In this document: one piece after another, positions 1-5,252 of the stretch | How positions within the stretch are numbered: the stretch's first letter is position 1 | Layout: every line of letters begins with the position of its first letter | From: Rubrobacteraceae bacterium | Lineage (GTDB): Bacteria; Actinomycetota; Rubrobacteria; Rubrobacterales; Rubrobacteraceae | Reading direction: 5' to 3' | Length of the DNA: 5,350 nt | NCBI GenBank assembly: GCA_021156345.1 | Contig: JAJNDJ010000136.1 | Coordinates: 1-5,350, forward strand | Notes under the pieces: generated by a model | Database searches by the model: none | The model's input: the letters and a program-made list of their open reading frames with translations, nothing else | What the model was told of the DNA's origin: nothing | Position numbers and translations under genes: made by a program

Positions 1-366
1 ACCGACGCCGACGAGCTGAACATCCTCGGGCTCGCCCGTAAGATCGACGACCTGGTGCGTCGCGCCCGCGCTCGAGAACTCGGCACCGAAGACGTCTCGG
101 GCGGCACCTTCACCGTCAACAACCCGGGCTCTTTGGGAAGCGTTGTCTCCACGCCCATTATCAATCATCCGCAGGCGGCGATCCTCTCCGCGGAAGCAAT
201 CATCAAGCGTCCTGTCGTGGTAGACGATGCCATCGCCGTGCGCAGCATGATGAACCTGGATGTCTCCTTCGACCACCGCGTCCTCGACGGCGGCGCCGCG
301 CTCAAGTTCCTGAACGCCGTCAAACAGCGGTTGGAAGCATACGGGCCTGAGAGTGGCATAGGCTAG
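1..366 (+). CDS. 2-oxo-acid dehydrogenase E2 acyltransferase, C-terminal part (5' end outside window)
   Basis: The reading frame is open from base 1 and ends at TAG 364-366, giving the last 121 codons. This is the C-terminal part of the catalytic (CoA-dependent acyltransferase) domain of a dihydrolipoamide acyltransferase, the core of pyruvate, 2-oxoglutarate or branched-chain 2-oxo-acid dehydrogenase complexes. It transfers the acyl group from lipoyl-lysine to CoA in the cytoplasm. What is visible: the conserved strand FTVNNPGSLGSVVSTPIIN, the segment PQAAILS, and the active-site motif DHRVLDGG near the end, with catalytic His at partial codon 92 and Asp at codon 96 (HxxxDG). The lipoyl and subunit-binding domains would lie upstream, outside the window. 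Which 2-oxo acid the complex uses cannot be decided from this fragment. It is convergent with the cyclase gene, separated by 23 bp. Family assignment is very sure; substrate is unknown. Confidence 0.95.
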   Translation, partial: TDADELNILGLARKIDDLVRRARARELGTEDVSGGTFTVNNPGSLGSVVSTPIINHPQAAILSAEAIIKRPVVVDDAIAVRSMMNLDVSFDHRVLDGGAALKFLNAVKQRLEAYGPESGIG

Positions 367-373
367 GGAGAAG

Positions 374-390
374 GTGCCCCTTCGAGGCAC
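374..390. terminator. possible bidirectional terminator hairpin between convergent genes
   Basis: GTGCC (374-378) and GGCAC (386-390) form a perfect 5-bp stem with a 7-nt loop. It lies in the 23-bp space between the E2 stop codon (364-366) and the cyclase stop codon (390-392 on the minus strand), overlapping the latter by one base. The position fits a shared terminator for two convergent transcripts. There is no T-run on either side and the stem is short, so it is weak as an intrinsic terminator. Confidence 0.3.
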
Positions 391-1175
391 TACCCCTGCG
401 GCACGAGCGCTATCGCCCGCACGGGGCTGCCTGTACCGCCGGTCAGCTTCAGCGGCGCCACGAACAGTAGCGCTCCGGTTTGCGGCAGGGCGCCAAGGTT
501 TGCGAGCTGCGTAACGCCGTATTTTCCCGCGCCCATGAGATAGAAGTGGGCCGGGAAAGGAGGATCGAACTCGGCCGCGCCACCCGCGTCGATGCCGACG
601 GTCTCCACCCCGACGCCGACGAGCGGGCTCTCCTCGGCGATCCAACGGGCGCACTCCACGTCGAAACCGGGCGACCGCGGATTGCCGTCTTGCGCGCCCA
701 GGAACGTTTCGGCATCCTGTGCGCGCGCGTCCCATCCCGTGCGGAGCAGCAGCCAGCCGCCTTCGGGCAGCGGCCCGTACTCATCTTCGAATGCGCGCAC
801 GTCATCGGCGGTGAGCAGGTAGTCGGGGTTCTCGGCGCTCTCGGCGGATCGGTCGATCACGACCGCCGGGCCGATGAGGTGCCGAGGCGGCACCTGCGAG
901 ACATCTATGCTTTCGCGGCCGCTGATCCAGTGTATGGGCGCGTCGAAGTGTGTGCCTGTGTGCTCGCCGATCTCGAGCCAGTACCAGGCCCACGCGGGGC
1001 CCCGCTCATCGTAGCGGCTGATCTCGTGCCGCTTCACCCCCGGTGTTTGCGCGAATTGCTCGGGCAGCCGGATAACCGGAGTGCGCTCGTTCAACGGCTG
1101 GGTCAGGTCCACGACTTCGACGGCACCGCTGCCGAGCGACTGGACGAGTGACGCGACCGGGTCTTGTGGCATCAT
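390..1175 (-). CDS. cyclase-family metal-dependent hydrolase (KynB / isatin-hydrolase-like)
   Basis: This 261-aa protein belongs to the cyclase family (Pfam Cyclase; includes arylformamidase KynB and isatin hydrolase), cytoplasmic metal enzymes that hydrolyse amide, lactam or ester-type bonds. The family motif HxGTHxDxPxH is intact as HTGTHFDAPIH, residues 72-82; His72, His76 and Asp78 are the expected metal ligands and His82 the catalytic-site His. The N-terminal VDLTQPLNERTPV (22-34), the strand VGVGVETVGID (186-196) and the late His210 (PAHFYLMG) also fit. The Glu of the usual ENL motif, a second-metal ligand in KynB enzymes, appears to be Thr222 (TQLANL), which points away from KynB. Two ATGs stand in tandem (1173-1175, 1170-1172); AAGGAGG at 1182-1188 is 6 nt from the first and 9 nt from the second, so either could be used. 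It follows the ThDP enzyme by 13 bp and is surely co-transcribed with it. Family firm, substrate inferred. Confidence 0.93.
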   Translation of the reverse strand: MMPQDPVASLVQSLGSGAVEVVDLTQPLNERTPVIRLPEQFAQTPGVKRHEISRYDERGPAWAWYWLEIGEHTGTHFDAPIHWISGRESIDVSQVPPRHLIGPAVVIDRSAESAENPDYLLTADDVRAFEDEYGPLPEGGWLLLRTGWDARAQDAETFLGAQDGNPRSPGFDVECARWIAEESPLVGVGVETVGIDAGGAAEFDPPFPAHFYLMGAGKYGVTQLANLGALPQTGALLFVAPLKLTGGTGSPVRAIALVPQG

Positions 1176-1181
1176 GTGGTG

Positions 1182-1188
1182 CCTCCTT
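1182..1188 (-). promoter_or_regulatory. strong ribosome binding site of the cyclase gene, adjoining the upstream stop
   Basis: On the minus strand AAGGAGG follows directly after the TGA stop (1191-1189) of the ThDP enzyme. It sits 6 nt before the first ATG of the cyclase. This near-perfect Shine-Dalgarno sequence, with no room for a promoter in the 13-bp gap, supports one bicistronic mRNA and coupled translation. Confidence 0.85.
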
Positions 1189-2835
1189 TCAATGGGCGCG
1201 GAACGCCTCTGCGAGCCACTCGGCCCGCACCTCCGGGTTGACCTTGGCGTCGATTACGAGGGGGCGATCTCGCCTCTCCAACCAGTCCCGAACCGGCGAC
1301 AGGTCTCCTTTGTTTCTGACAGTGATGCCCTCGGCCCCGGCCGCCCGCGCGAGCGCAGCGAAGTCGGTGTCTGGAAAGCGCGCCACGTCTACCGGGCGTC
1401 CCATGGGGCCGAAGTGGTGCACCTCCGCGCCGTAGGCTGCGTCGTTGTAGATGACGACGAGCATCGGCAGACGGTAGCGGGCGGCCGTCTCCATCTCCCC
1501 CAGGGCCATGAGAGCGCCGCCGTCGCCTACAGCGGCGACAGAGAGCCTCTCCGGTCGCGCGACCGCGGCCCCGATACCGCTTGCGAGCCCCAACCCCACC
1601 GACTGGAAGGCGTTGGGGAACACGAAGCCTTGACGGTCGGGCACGTCGAGGTACATCGCTGGATAGCCGAGAAAGTGCCCCGAGTCGGTGCAAACCGTGC
1701 GTTCTCCTGGTAGCAGGTCGTCCAGCGCGATTGTCAAGGTGCGCGGGTCTATGTATTCGGCGGTACCGAGATCCTCGTAAGGCTCGTCGCGGAGGCGACC
1801 CGCGGAGATCTCACGCTCGAGCCCGTCACTCCTGAATCCCTTGCCGCCTACGCCTCGTCGTTCGAGCTCATCGACGATGGCCCTGGCAGCTCCTGCCGCG
1901 TCCCCGACGACGCCGACGTCGGCGCGATAGAGCCGGCCGATCGCCTCATCATCCAGATCGACCTGAACCACGCGTGCTTCGGACGAGAACAGGCTGCCGT
2001 GACGCACGGTCCAGTGGTTCAGTGACGCGCCGAACGCGAGCACGACATCAGCCCTCCCCAGCAACCTTGTGGCGAGCGGGGAGGAGAAACCGCCGGCTAT
2101 CCCCACAGAATAAGGGTTGCCGGTAAAGAGCCCGTGCCCCATCGCGCTCGTCGCGAGCACGGCTCCCACCCTATCTCCCAGGACCTCGAGCGCCTCGCGC
2201 GCGTTTGCTATGGCGGCGCCCTGCCCCGCGACGATTACAGGCCGGTGCGAGAGAGCGAGCAGGTCCGCGACCGCGGCGACAGAAGCCTCCGCTGGACCCG
2301 GCGGCTCCAGCGATGGCCAGTACGGGATGGCCGGTGAGCCGCCGGAGCAATGCTCTTCGACCACGTCGATCGGAATGCTCAGGACGACGGGGCGGCGCTC
2401 GGTCTGCGCGCGCCTGAGCGCCCTGGCGGTGTCGGCGGCGGCGGTCTCAGGCCCACGCACGCGCTCGGGAACCGCGCCGACCGCCACCGCCAGGGCGGCT
2501 TGATCTACCTTGAAGTTCGACCAGAGCGTCCCTGTCGGAATGTCTGCGGCCAGCACGATAAGCGGCGTGCTGGCCTTTGCGGCCTCCGCCAGACCCGTGA
2601 GCGTGTTCGTAAAGCCGGGGCCTTGATGGACGCTTGCGACGCCGACCTTTCTAGAGGCGCGGGCGTAGCCGTCCGCCATCATGACCGCGCCGCACTCGTG
2701 GCGGGAGGAGTAGAATGCCGCACCCTCCGCGTGCAGAGCGCTCAGGACGGCGAAGTTGCCGCTTCCGGCAAGCCCGAAGAACGCTTCGATACCACTGTCG
2801 ACTAGCACACGTCCGATCGCTTCGGAGACTCGCAT
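1189..2835 (-). CDS. thiamine-diphosphate-dependent 2-oxo-acid decarboxylase / acetolactate-synthase-like enzyme
   Basis: This 548-aa protein has the three-domain layout of the ThDP decarboxylase/ALS superfamily: N-terminal PYR domain (about 1-165), central domain (about 185-330) and C-terminal PP domain (about 360-545). The ThDP-activating Glu is Glu47 in RHECGAVMMADGYAR. The ThDP-Mg motif begins GDGG at 437-440 and ends YND at 463-465. The stretch ADGYARASRK...SVH70QGPGFTN lines up without gaps with Pseudomonas benzoylformate decarboxylase (from memory), putting His70 and Ser25 on its catalytic His70 and Ser26; ALS enzymes lack this His. That favours a decarboxylase of an aryl or alkyl 2-oxo acid over an anabolic ALS. 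The central domain has little similarity to the FAD-binding layout of true ALS that I can point to. The ATG at 2833-2835 is chosen because an in-frame TGA lies two codons upstream and GGGGAG at 2845-2850 is 9 nt away. It is the first gene of the operon with the cyclase. Superfamily certain; decarboxylase assignment moderate. Confidence 0.93.
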   Translation of the reverse strand: MRVSEAIGRVLVDSGIEAFFGLAGSGNFAVLSALHAEGAAFYSSRHECGAVMMADGYARASRKVGVASVHQGPGFTNTLTGLAEAAKASTPLIVLAADIPTGTLWSNFKVDQAALAVAVGAVPERVRGPETAAADTARALRRAQTERRPVVLSIPIDVVEEHCSGGSPAIPYWPSLEPPGPAEASVAAVADLLALSHRPVIVAGQGAAIANAREALEVLGDRVGAVLATSAMGHGLFTGNPYSVGIAGGFSSPLATRLLGRADVVLAFGASLNHWTVRHGSLFSSEARVVQVDLDDEAIGRLYRADVGVVGDAAGAARAIVDELERRGVGGKGFRSDGLEREISAGRLRDEPYEDLGTAEYIDPRTLTIALDDLLPGERTVCTDSGHFLGYPAMYLDVPDRQGFVFPNAFQSVGLGLASGIGAAVARPERLSVAAVGDGGALMALGEMETAARYRLPMLVVIYNDAAYGAEVHHFGPMGRPVDVARFPDTDFAALARAAGAEGITVRNKGDLSPVRDWLERRDRPLVIDAKVNPEVRAEWLAEAFRAH

Positions 2836-2923
2836 GCCTCAGGTCTCCCCACAGACAGATAGCCGACCGGTAAAGACGGAGCTTGTCACCCGTGCCCCTC
2901 CTCGTTCTTCGAGCCTGATCCAA

Positions 2924-2949
2924 AGAGTATCGCCCGAACCATAAGTCAA
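2924..2949 (-). promoter_or_regulatory. weak promoter candidate for the ThDP-cyclase operon
   Basis: On the minus strand TTGACT (2949-2944) is a good -35 match. A -10-like TACTCT (2929-2924) follows after only 14 bp, with GATACT overlapping it. The spacer is shorter than the usual 16-18 bp, so either a different -10 is used or the match is accidental. The position, about 90 bp ahead of the ATG, is reasonable. Confidence 0.25.
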
Positions 2950-3055
2950 TACAGAGGCCCGCGCAACATAGGGGGAGATCGTCAGGTGGTTGCTCCAGGA
3001 GGGCAGAACGCGGTTAAACTTGGACTGTGTTAGCTAGGAAGGGCATCCCTTTCCT

Positions 3056-3095
3056 GAGCCGAGCACAGCTTCGGCTTTTGTCGAAGTGACGGCTC
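3056..3095 (+). promoter_or_regulatory. overlapping alternative hairpins (attenuator- or operator-like)
   Basis: Three inverted repeats overlap here. AGCCGA (3057-3062) pairs with TCGGCT (3071-3076) and runs into TTTT (3076-3079), resembling a short intrinsic terminator on the plus strand. Alternatively CTTCG (3069-3073) pairs with CGAAG (3082-3086), enclosed by GAGCCG (3056-3061) pairing with CGGCTC (3090-3095). The two folds exclude each other. The site lies about 60-100 bp before the M20 start, as a leader attenuator would. The stems are only 5-6 bp, so an operator palindrome or chance remain possible. Confidence 0.3.
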
Positions 3096-3153
3096 GAGAG
3101 CAGCGCCCATAGGCCGCTATCGGTGGGTTTGAGTTGACGGTTCAGGCGCCGAA

Positions 3154-4246
3154 ATGGACGTGAACATCAAGTTCCAACGAATGCTCGAAGATGTACTGAA
3201 TAGGATCGACCGCGAGGAACTCGTGCACTTGGCACGAGAACTCGTCCGCATCCCTAGCGTCTACCGTCCCGAAGAGCTTGACGGAAACGAGGCGCGCGTA
3301 GCCAGGTTCGTCGCAGACTACCTGGAGCGCGCGGGTTTCGAGGTGAAAACCGAGGAGGTCTCGCCTGGCCGTCCGAACGTGTGGGCCGTGTGGGAGGGAG
3401 ATCGTCAGGGGAAGACCCTGCTCTTCGAGGCGCACACGGACGTGGTGACGGAAGGAAACGCGGAGGACTGGGATCATCCGCCGTTCGGTGCAGAGAAAGA
3501 TGGAGAGCGTATCTACGGGCGCGGGGCATGCGACACCAAGGGAAATCTGGCGGCGGCCGTAGTTGCCGTGCGTGCTGTTAGGGACTCCGGTGCCTCTTTC
3601 GCTGGCAGGCTGATACTCTGTCATCCTGTGGATGAAGAGGGGATGATGGCCGGAATCAAGACGTTCATCGAGCGAGGCCACGCAATAGGAGTGGACGCCG
3701 CCGTTATCTGCGAGCCCGAGGAGAACCAGCTCTGCATCACGCAGAAGGGCGCGCTCAGGGTGGAAGTTACCCTGCGCGGAACGATGGCGCACGGGGCAAT
3801 GCCTCAGAGCGGCGTCAACCCGGTTACGCGGGCCGCGAGGTTCGTCGTCGCGGTCGAGGAGCTCGAAAGGGAAGAGGTCGAGCGCCACGGCGAGGACCCG
3901 TTCCTCGGCTATCCGAGCCTCACGCCAACAATTTTGATGGGCCCAGGCTCCGGTGAGCCCCAGGTAAACGTCATCCCCGCGAGCGCCTACGTCGCCCTGG
4001 ATATCCGTACGGTGCCGGATCAGTCCCACAGAGATCTCGTAGAGCGCCTGGAAGGCATCATCGCGAGGCTTGCCTCAGAAGACCCCGACTTCGACGCGAC
4101 GCTGGAGGTGATCGAAGAGCGCCCACCGACCGAGACCCCGAAGGACGAGCCGCTCCTCAGGGCGCGAGGACGAACTCCTCACCACCTGCAAACTCTACGC
4201 CGCAACGGCGATGTACTACGCCTACGGAGAGGAAACTCATGTTTGA
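3154..4246 (+). pseudogene. M20-family metallopeptidase/deacylase (ArgE/DapE/carboxypeptidase G2-like), internal out-of-frame deletion
   Basis: From ATG 3154 the frame encodes a typical M20 enzyme, a cytoplasmic di-zinc hydrolase of N-acyl amino acids or small peptides. Visible residues: HTD (His94, Asp96), GRGACDTKG (Asp127, bridging), DEEG (Glu161 catalytic, Glu162 metal), CEP (Glu187 metal) and the dimerisation-domain His213 (MAHGAMPQSGVNP). The match is good to about codon 337 (position 4164). After this the frame turns into basic nonsense and would run to 4371, deep into the next gene. In the frame shifted by one base, 4163-4246 reads REDELLTTCKLYAATAMYY and stops at TGA 4244-4246; this is what the C-terminal helix of M20 proteins looks like. 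The segment between, with the G-T-D-x-R-type motif and the last zinc-ligand His, is absent in all frames. Loss is perhaps 50-60 codons. No clear SD precedes ATG 3154; an alternative ATG lies at 3181. It is probably inactive, unless the gap is an assembly error. Confidence 0.8.
4226..4232 (+). promoter_or_regulatory. ribosome binding site of the SDR gene inside the M20 remnant
   Basis: GGAGAGG lies 6 nt before ATG 4239 and decides this start over the in-frame ATG at 4257, which has no such sequence. The site sits inside the displaced C-terminal codons of the M20 gene, as expected for coupled neighbouring genes. Confidence 0.7.
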
Positions 4247-5021
4247 TTACCGCTCGATGTTCGACCTTTCAGGCAAAACCGCCCTCGTCGTCGGAGCCGG
4301 CAGCGGTATCGGAGAGGCCAGCGCGCAAGGACTCGCGGCCTTCGGCGCGCATGTGGTGTGCGCTGACGTGAACGCAGAGGCCGCGGAAGACACTGCCAGC
4401 GAGATAACGTCAGAGGGAGGAGAGGCCGATGCCATAGAGCTTGATATGACGGACCCGGACAGTGTACGGAGGGCCGTGGAGTCCGTGGGAGTTCCCGACG
4501 TCCTGGTGAGTACGCCGTCCGTCAACGTCAGGAAGCCTGTGCTCGAGATAACGGACGATGAGTTCGACCAGATCGTCGAGCTCAACTTGAAGGGAACATT
4601 CCGCCTGATAAGGGACTTCGGACGCGGGATGGCCGAGCGCGGCTCAGGCAGCATCATCGGCTTCTCGAGCATCAGGGGACAGGTGGTCGAACCGGGACAG
4701 GGGATATACGCAGCGACGAAGTCAGGGACGGTGCAGATGCTGCGGGCCCTTGCTTCTGAAGTAGGACCACGCGGTGTCAGGGTCAATGCCATAGCGCCTG
4801 GCATCGTCGAGACGCCTTTGACGGCCCAGATCAAAGAGTCCCCCGACTGGTACGACTCCTACGCAGCCAAGAGCATCCTCGGCCGCTGGGCCATGCCGCA
4901 CGAGATGGTCGGGATGGTCCTCTACCTCGCCTCGGAGGCCAGCTCCTACGTCACAGGCGCCTTCATGCTGGTCGACGGCGGCTGGACCGCCGCAGACGGG
5001 CGTTTCACGCCACCACTATAA
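4239..5021 (+). CDS. short-chain dehydrogenase/reductase (SDR, classical type)
   Basis: This 260-aa protein has the length and order of a classical SDR, an NAD(P)-dependent oxidoreductase of alcohols and ketones. The Rossmann dinucleotide motif is GAGSGIG (19-25). Asp43 at the end of the second strand (VVCADVN) favours NAD over NADP. Asp69 fits the adenine-contact position. The catalytic tetrad is complete: Asn116 (LNLKG), Ser144 (FSSIRG), Tyr157 and Lys161 (YAATK). The C-terminal half has NAIAPGIVETPL (183-194) and the tail VTGAFMLVDGGW (238-249). The NNAG motif after strand 4 is replaced by STPS (91-94, followed by VNVRKP), which is unusual. The ATG at 4239 overlaps the end of the M20 remnant by 8 bp, so the two were translationally coupled. 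The substrate is not predictable; a sugar acid, hydroxy acid or cyclic alcohol would all fit the family. Confidence 0.95.
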   Translation: MFDYRSMFDLSGKTALVVGAGSGIGEASAQGLAAFGAHVVCADVNAEAAEDTASEITSEGGEADAIELDMTDPDSVRRAVESVGVPDVLVSTPSVNVRKPVLEITDDEFDQIVELNLKGTFRLIRDFGRGMAERGSGSIIGFSSIRGQVVEPGQGIYAATKSGTVQMLRALASEVGPRGVRVNAIAPGIVETPLTAQIKESPDWYDSYAAKSILGRWAMPHEMVGMVLYLASEASSYVTGAFMLVDGGWTAADGRFTPPL

Positions 5022-5098
5022 GTGTTGATGCGGTATCGCTTCCGCTGGGTACAATCTCCTGCGCAAGTTTTGCTCCCTTGCCTCCGACATCACCATCC

Positions 5099-5180
5099 GT
5101 CATTCCCGCGTAATCAGGAATCCACTGCGGAGGGTCTCCGCATCTCCAGCCAGAGGAGATCTACCGGATTACGTATGACA
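5099..5180. repeat. REP/MITE-like palindromic repeat element
   Basis: The left end reads GTCATTCCCGCGTAATCAGG, very like the dispersed CATTCCCGCG...GGAAT palindromes (dRS3/REP-like) found in many bacterial genomes. The right end GGATTACGTATGACA (5166-5180) is an imperfect inverted copy: its complement shares TCAT and GTAATC with the left end but lacks four bases between them. Inside lie TGCGGAG-GGT-CTCCGCA (5126-5142, 7-bp stem) and ATCTCC-agccaga-GGAGAT (5142-5160, 6-bp stem), and ATTCC/GGAAT (5102-5106/5117-5121). No transposase is present, so it would be a non-autonomous or decayed element. Confidence 0.6.
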
Positions 5181-5206
5181 CAACTGCACGCAGATAGTGC
5201 GGCCCG

Positions 5207-5216
5207 TATATAGTAT
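5207..5216 (+). promoter_or_regulatory. possible -10 region for the gene at 5253
   Basis: TATATAGTAT is the most AT-rich stretch in the area and contains TATATA and TATAGT. It lies about 37 bp before ATG 5253, giving a short leader. At 17 bp upstream only CTGCAC (5184-5189) is found, a poor -35, so support is weak. Confidence 0.3.
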
Positions 5217-5252
5217 TGCTGGTCTGCTAGTAAACGTCAGAAGGAGAAGGTC

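Larger units (their letters stand above)
2836..3153. other. 318-bp divergent intergenic region with regulatory signals
   Basis: This gap separates the divergent starts of the ThDP enzyme (minus) and the M20 gene (plus), so it should hold both promoters. I see no convincing small gene in it. Near the minus start there is an SD (GGGGAG, 2845-2850) and, further up, a weak promoter candidate (2924-2949). The plus side has a set of overlapping inverted repeats at 3056-3095. There is no clear sigma-70 promoter before the M20 gene; TTGACG at 3133-3138 is too close to the ATG to serve as a -35 box. Confidence 0.6.
5022..5252. other. 231-bp intergenic region with a repeat and a possible promoter
   Basis: This gap lies between the SDR stop and the next gene. 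It holds a structured repeat (5099-5180), an AT-rich promoter-like stretch (5207-5216) and the SD of the next gene (5241-5246). A small GCGG/CCGC inverted repeat lies just after the SDR stop but has no T-run, so no clear terminator is visible. Confidence 0.6.

Noticed and set aside
480..1151. Long plus-strand open frame of 223 codons opposite the cyclase gene
   Set aside because: It is antisense to a gene with clear family motifs, and its low-complexity Arg/Val/Ala-rich translation matches no domain I know. It is a by-product of high GC.
1172..1693. 173-codon minus-strand frame inside the ThDP gene
   Set aside because: It is an Arg-rich out-of-frame reading of the PP domain; the true frame carries GDGG and YND.
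3133..3153. TTGACG at 3133 as a -35 box for the M20 gene
   Set aside because: Only 15 bp separate it from the ATG, which leaves no room for a -10 box and leader unless translation starts at 3181 or later.
2973..3409. Exact 14-bp direct repeat GGGAGATCGTCAGG at 2973-2986 and 3396-3409
   Set aside because: It does not extend on either side. One copy is coding (M20 codons 81-86), the other intergenic. One such match in a GC-rich 5-kb window is not far from chance.
3142..4029. 295-codon minus-strand frame opposite the M20 gene
   Set aside because: The plus strand encodes the M20 metal-binding motifs in order. The opposite reading is His/Arg-rich with no recognisable domain.
4140..4246. Programmed ribosomal frameshift producing a full-length M20 protein
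   Set aside because: There is no slippery heptamer at the switch, and a simple shift would still lack the segment with the last zinc-ligand His. A deletion explains more.
4247..4834. 195-codon minus-strand frame opposite the SDR
   Set aside because: It is Ser/Thr/Pro-rich antisense of a clear SDR and has no SD or motif.
5022..5213. 63-codon open frame after the SDR (GTG start) containing HHPSFPRNQES
   Set aside because: It has no ribosome binding site, and its sequence is the translation of the palindromic repeat. Translated copies of such repeats are common spurious small proteins.
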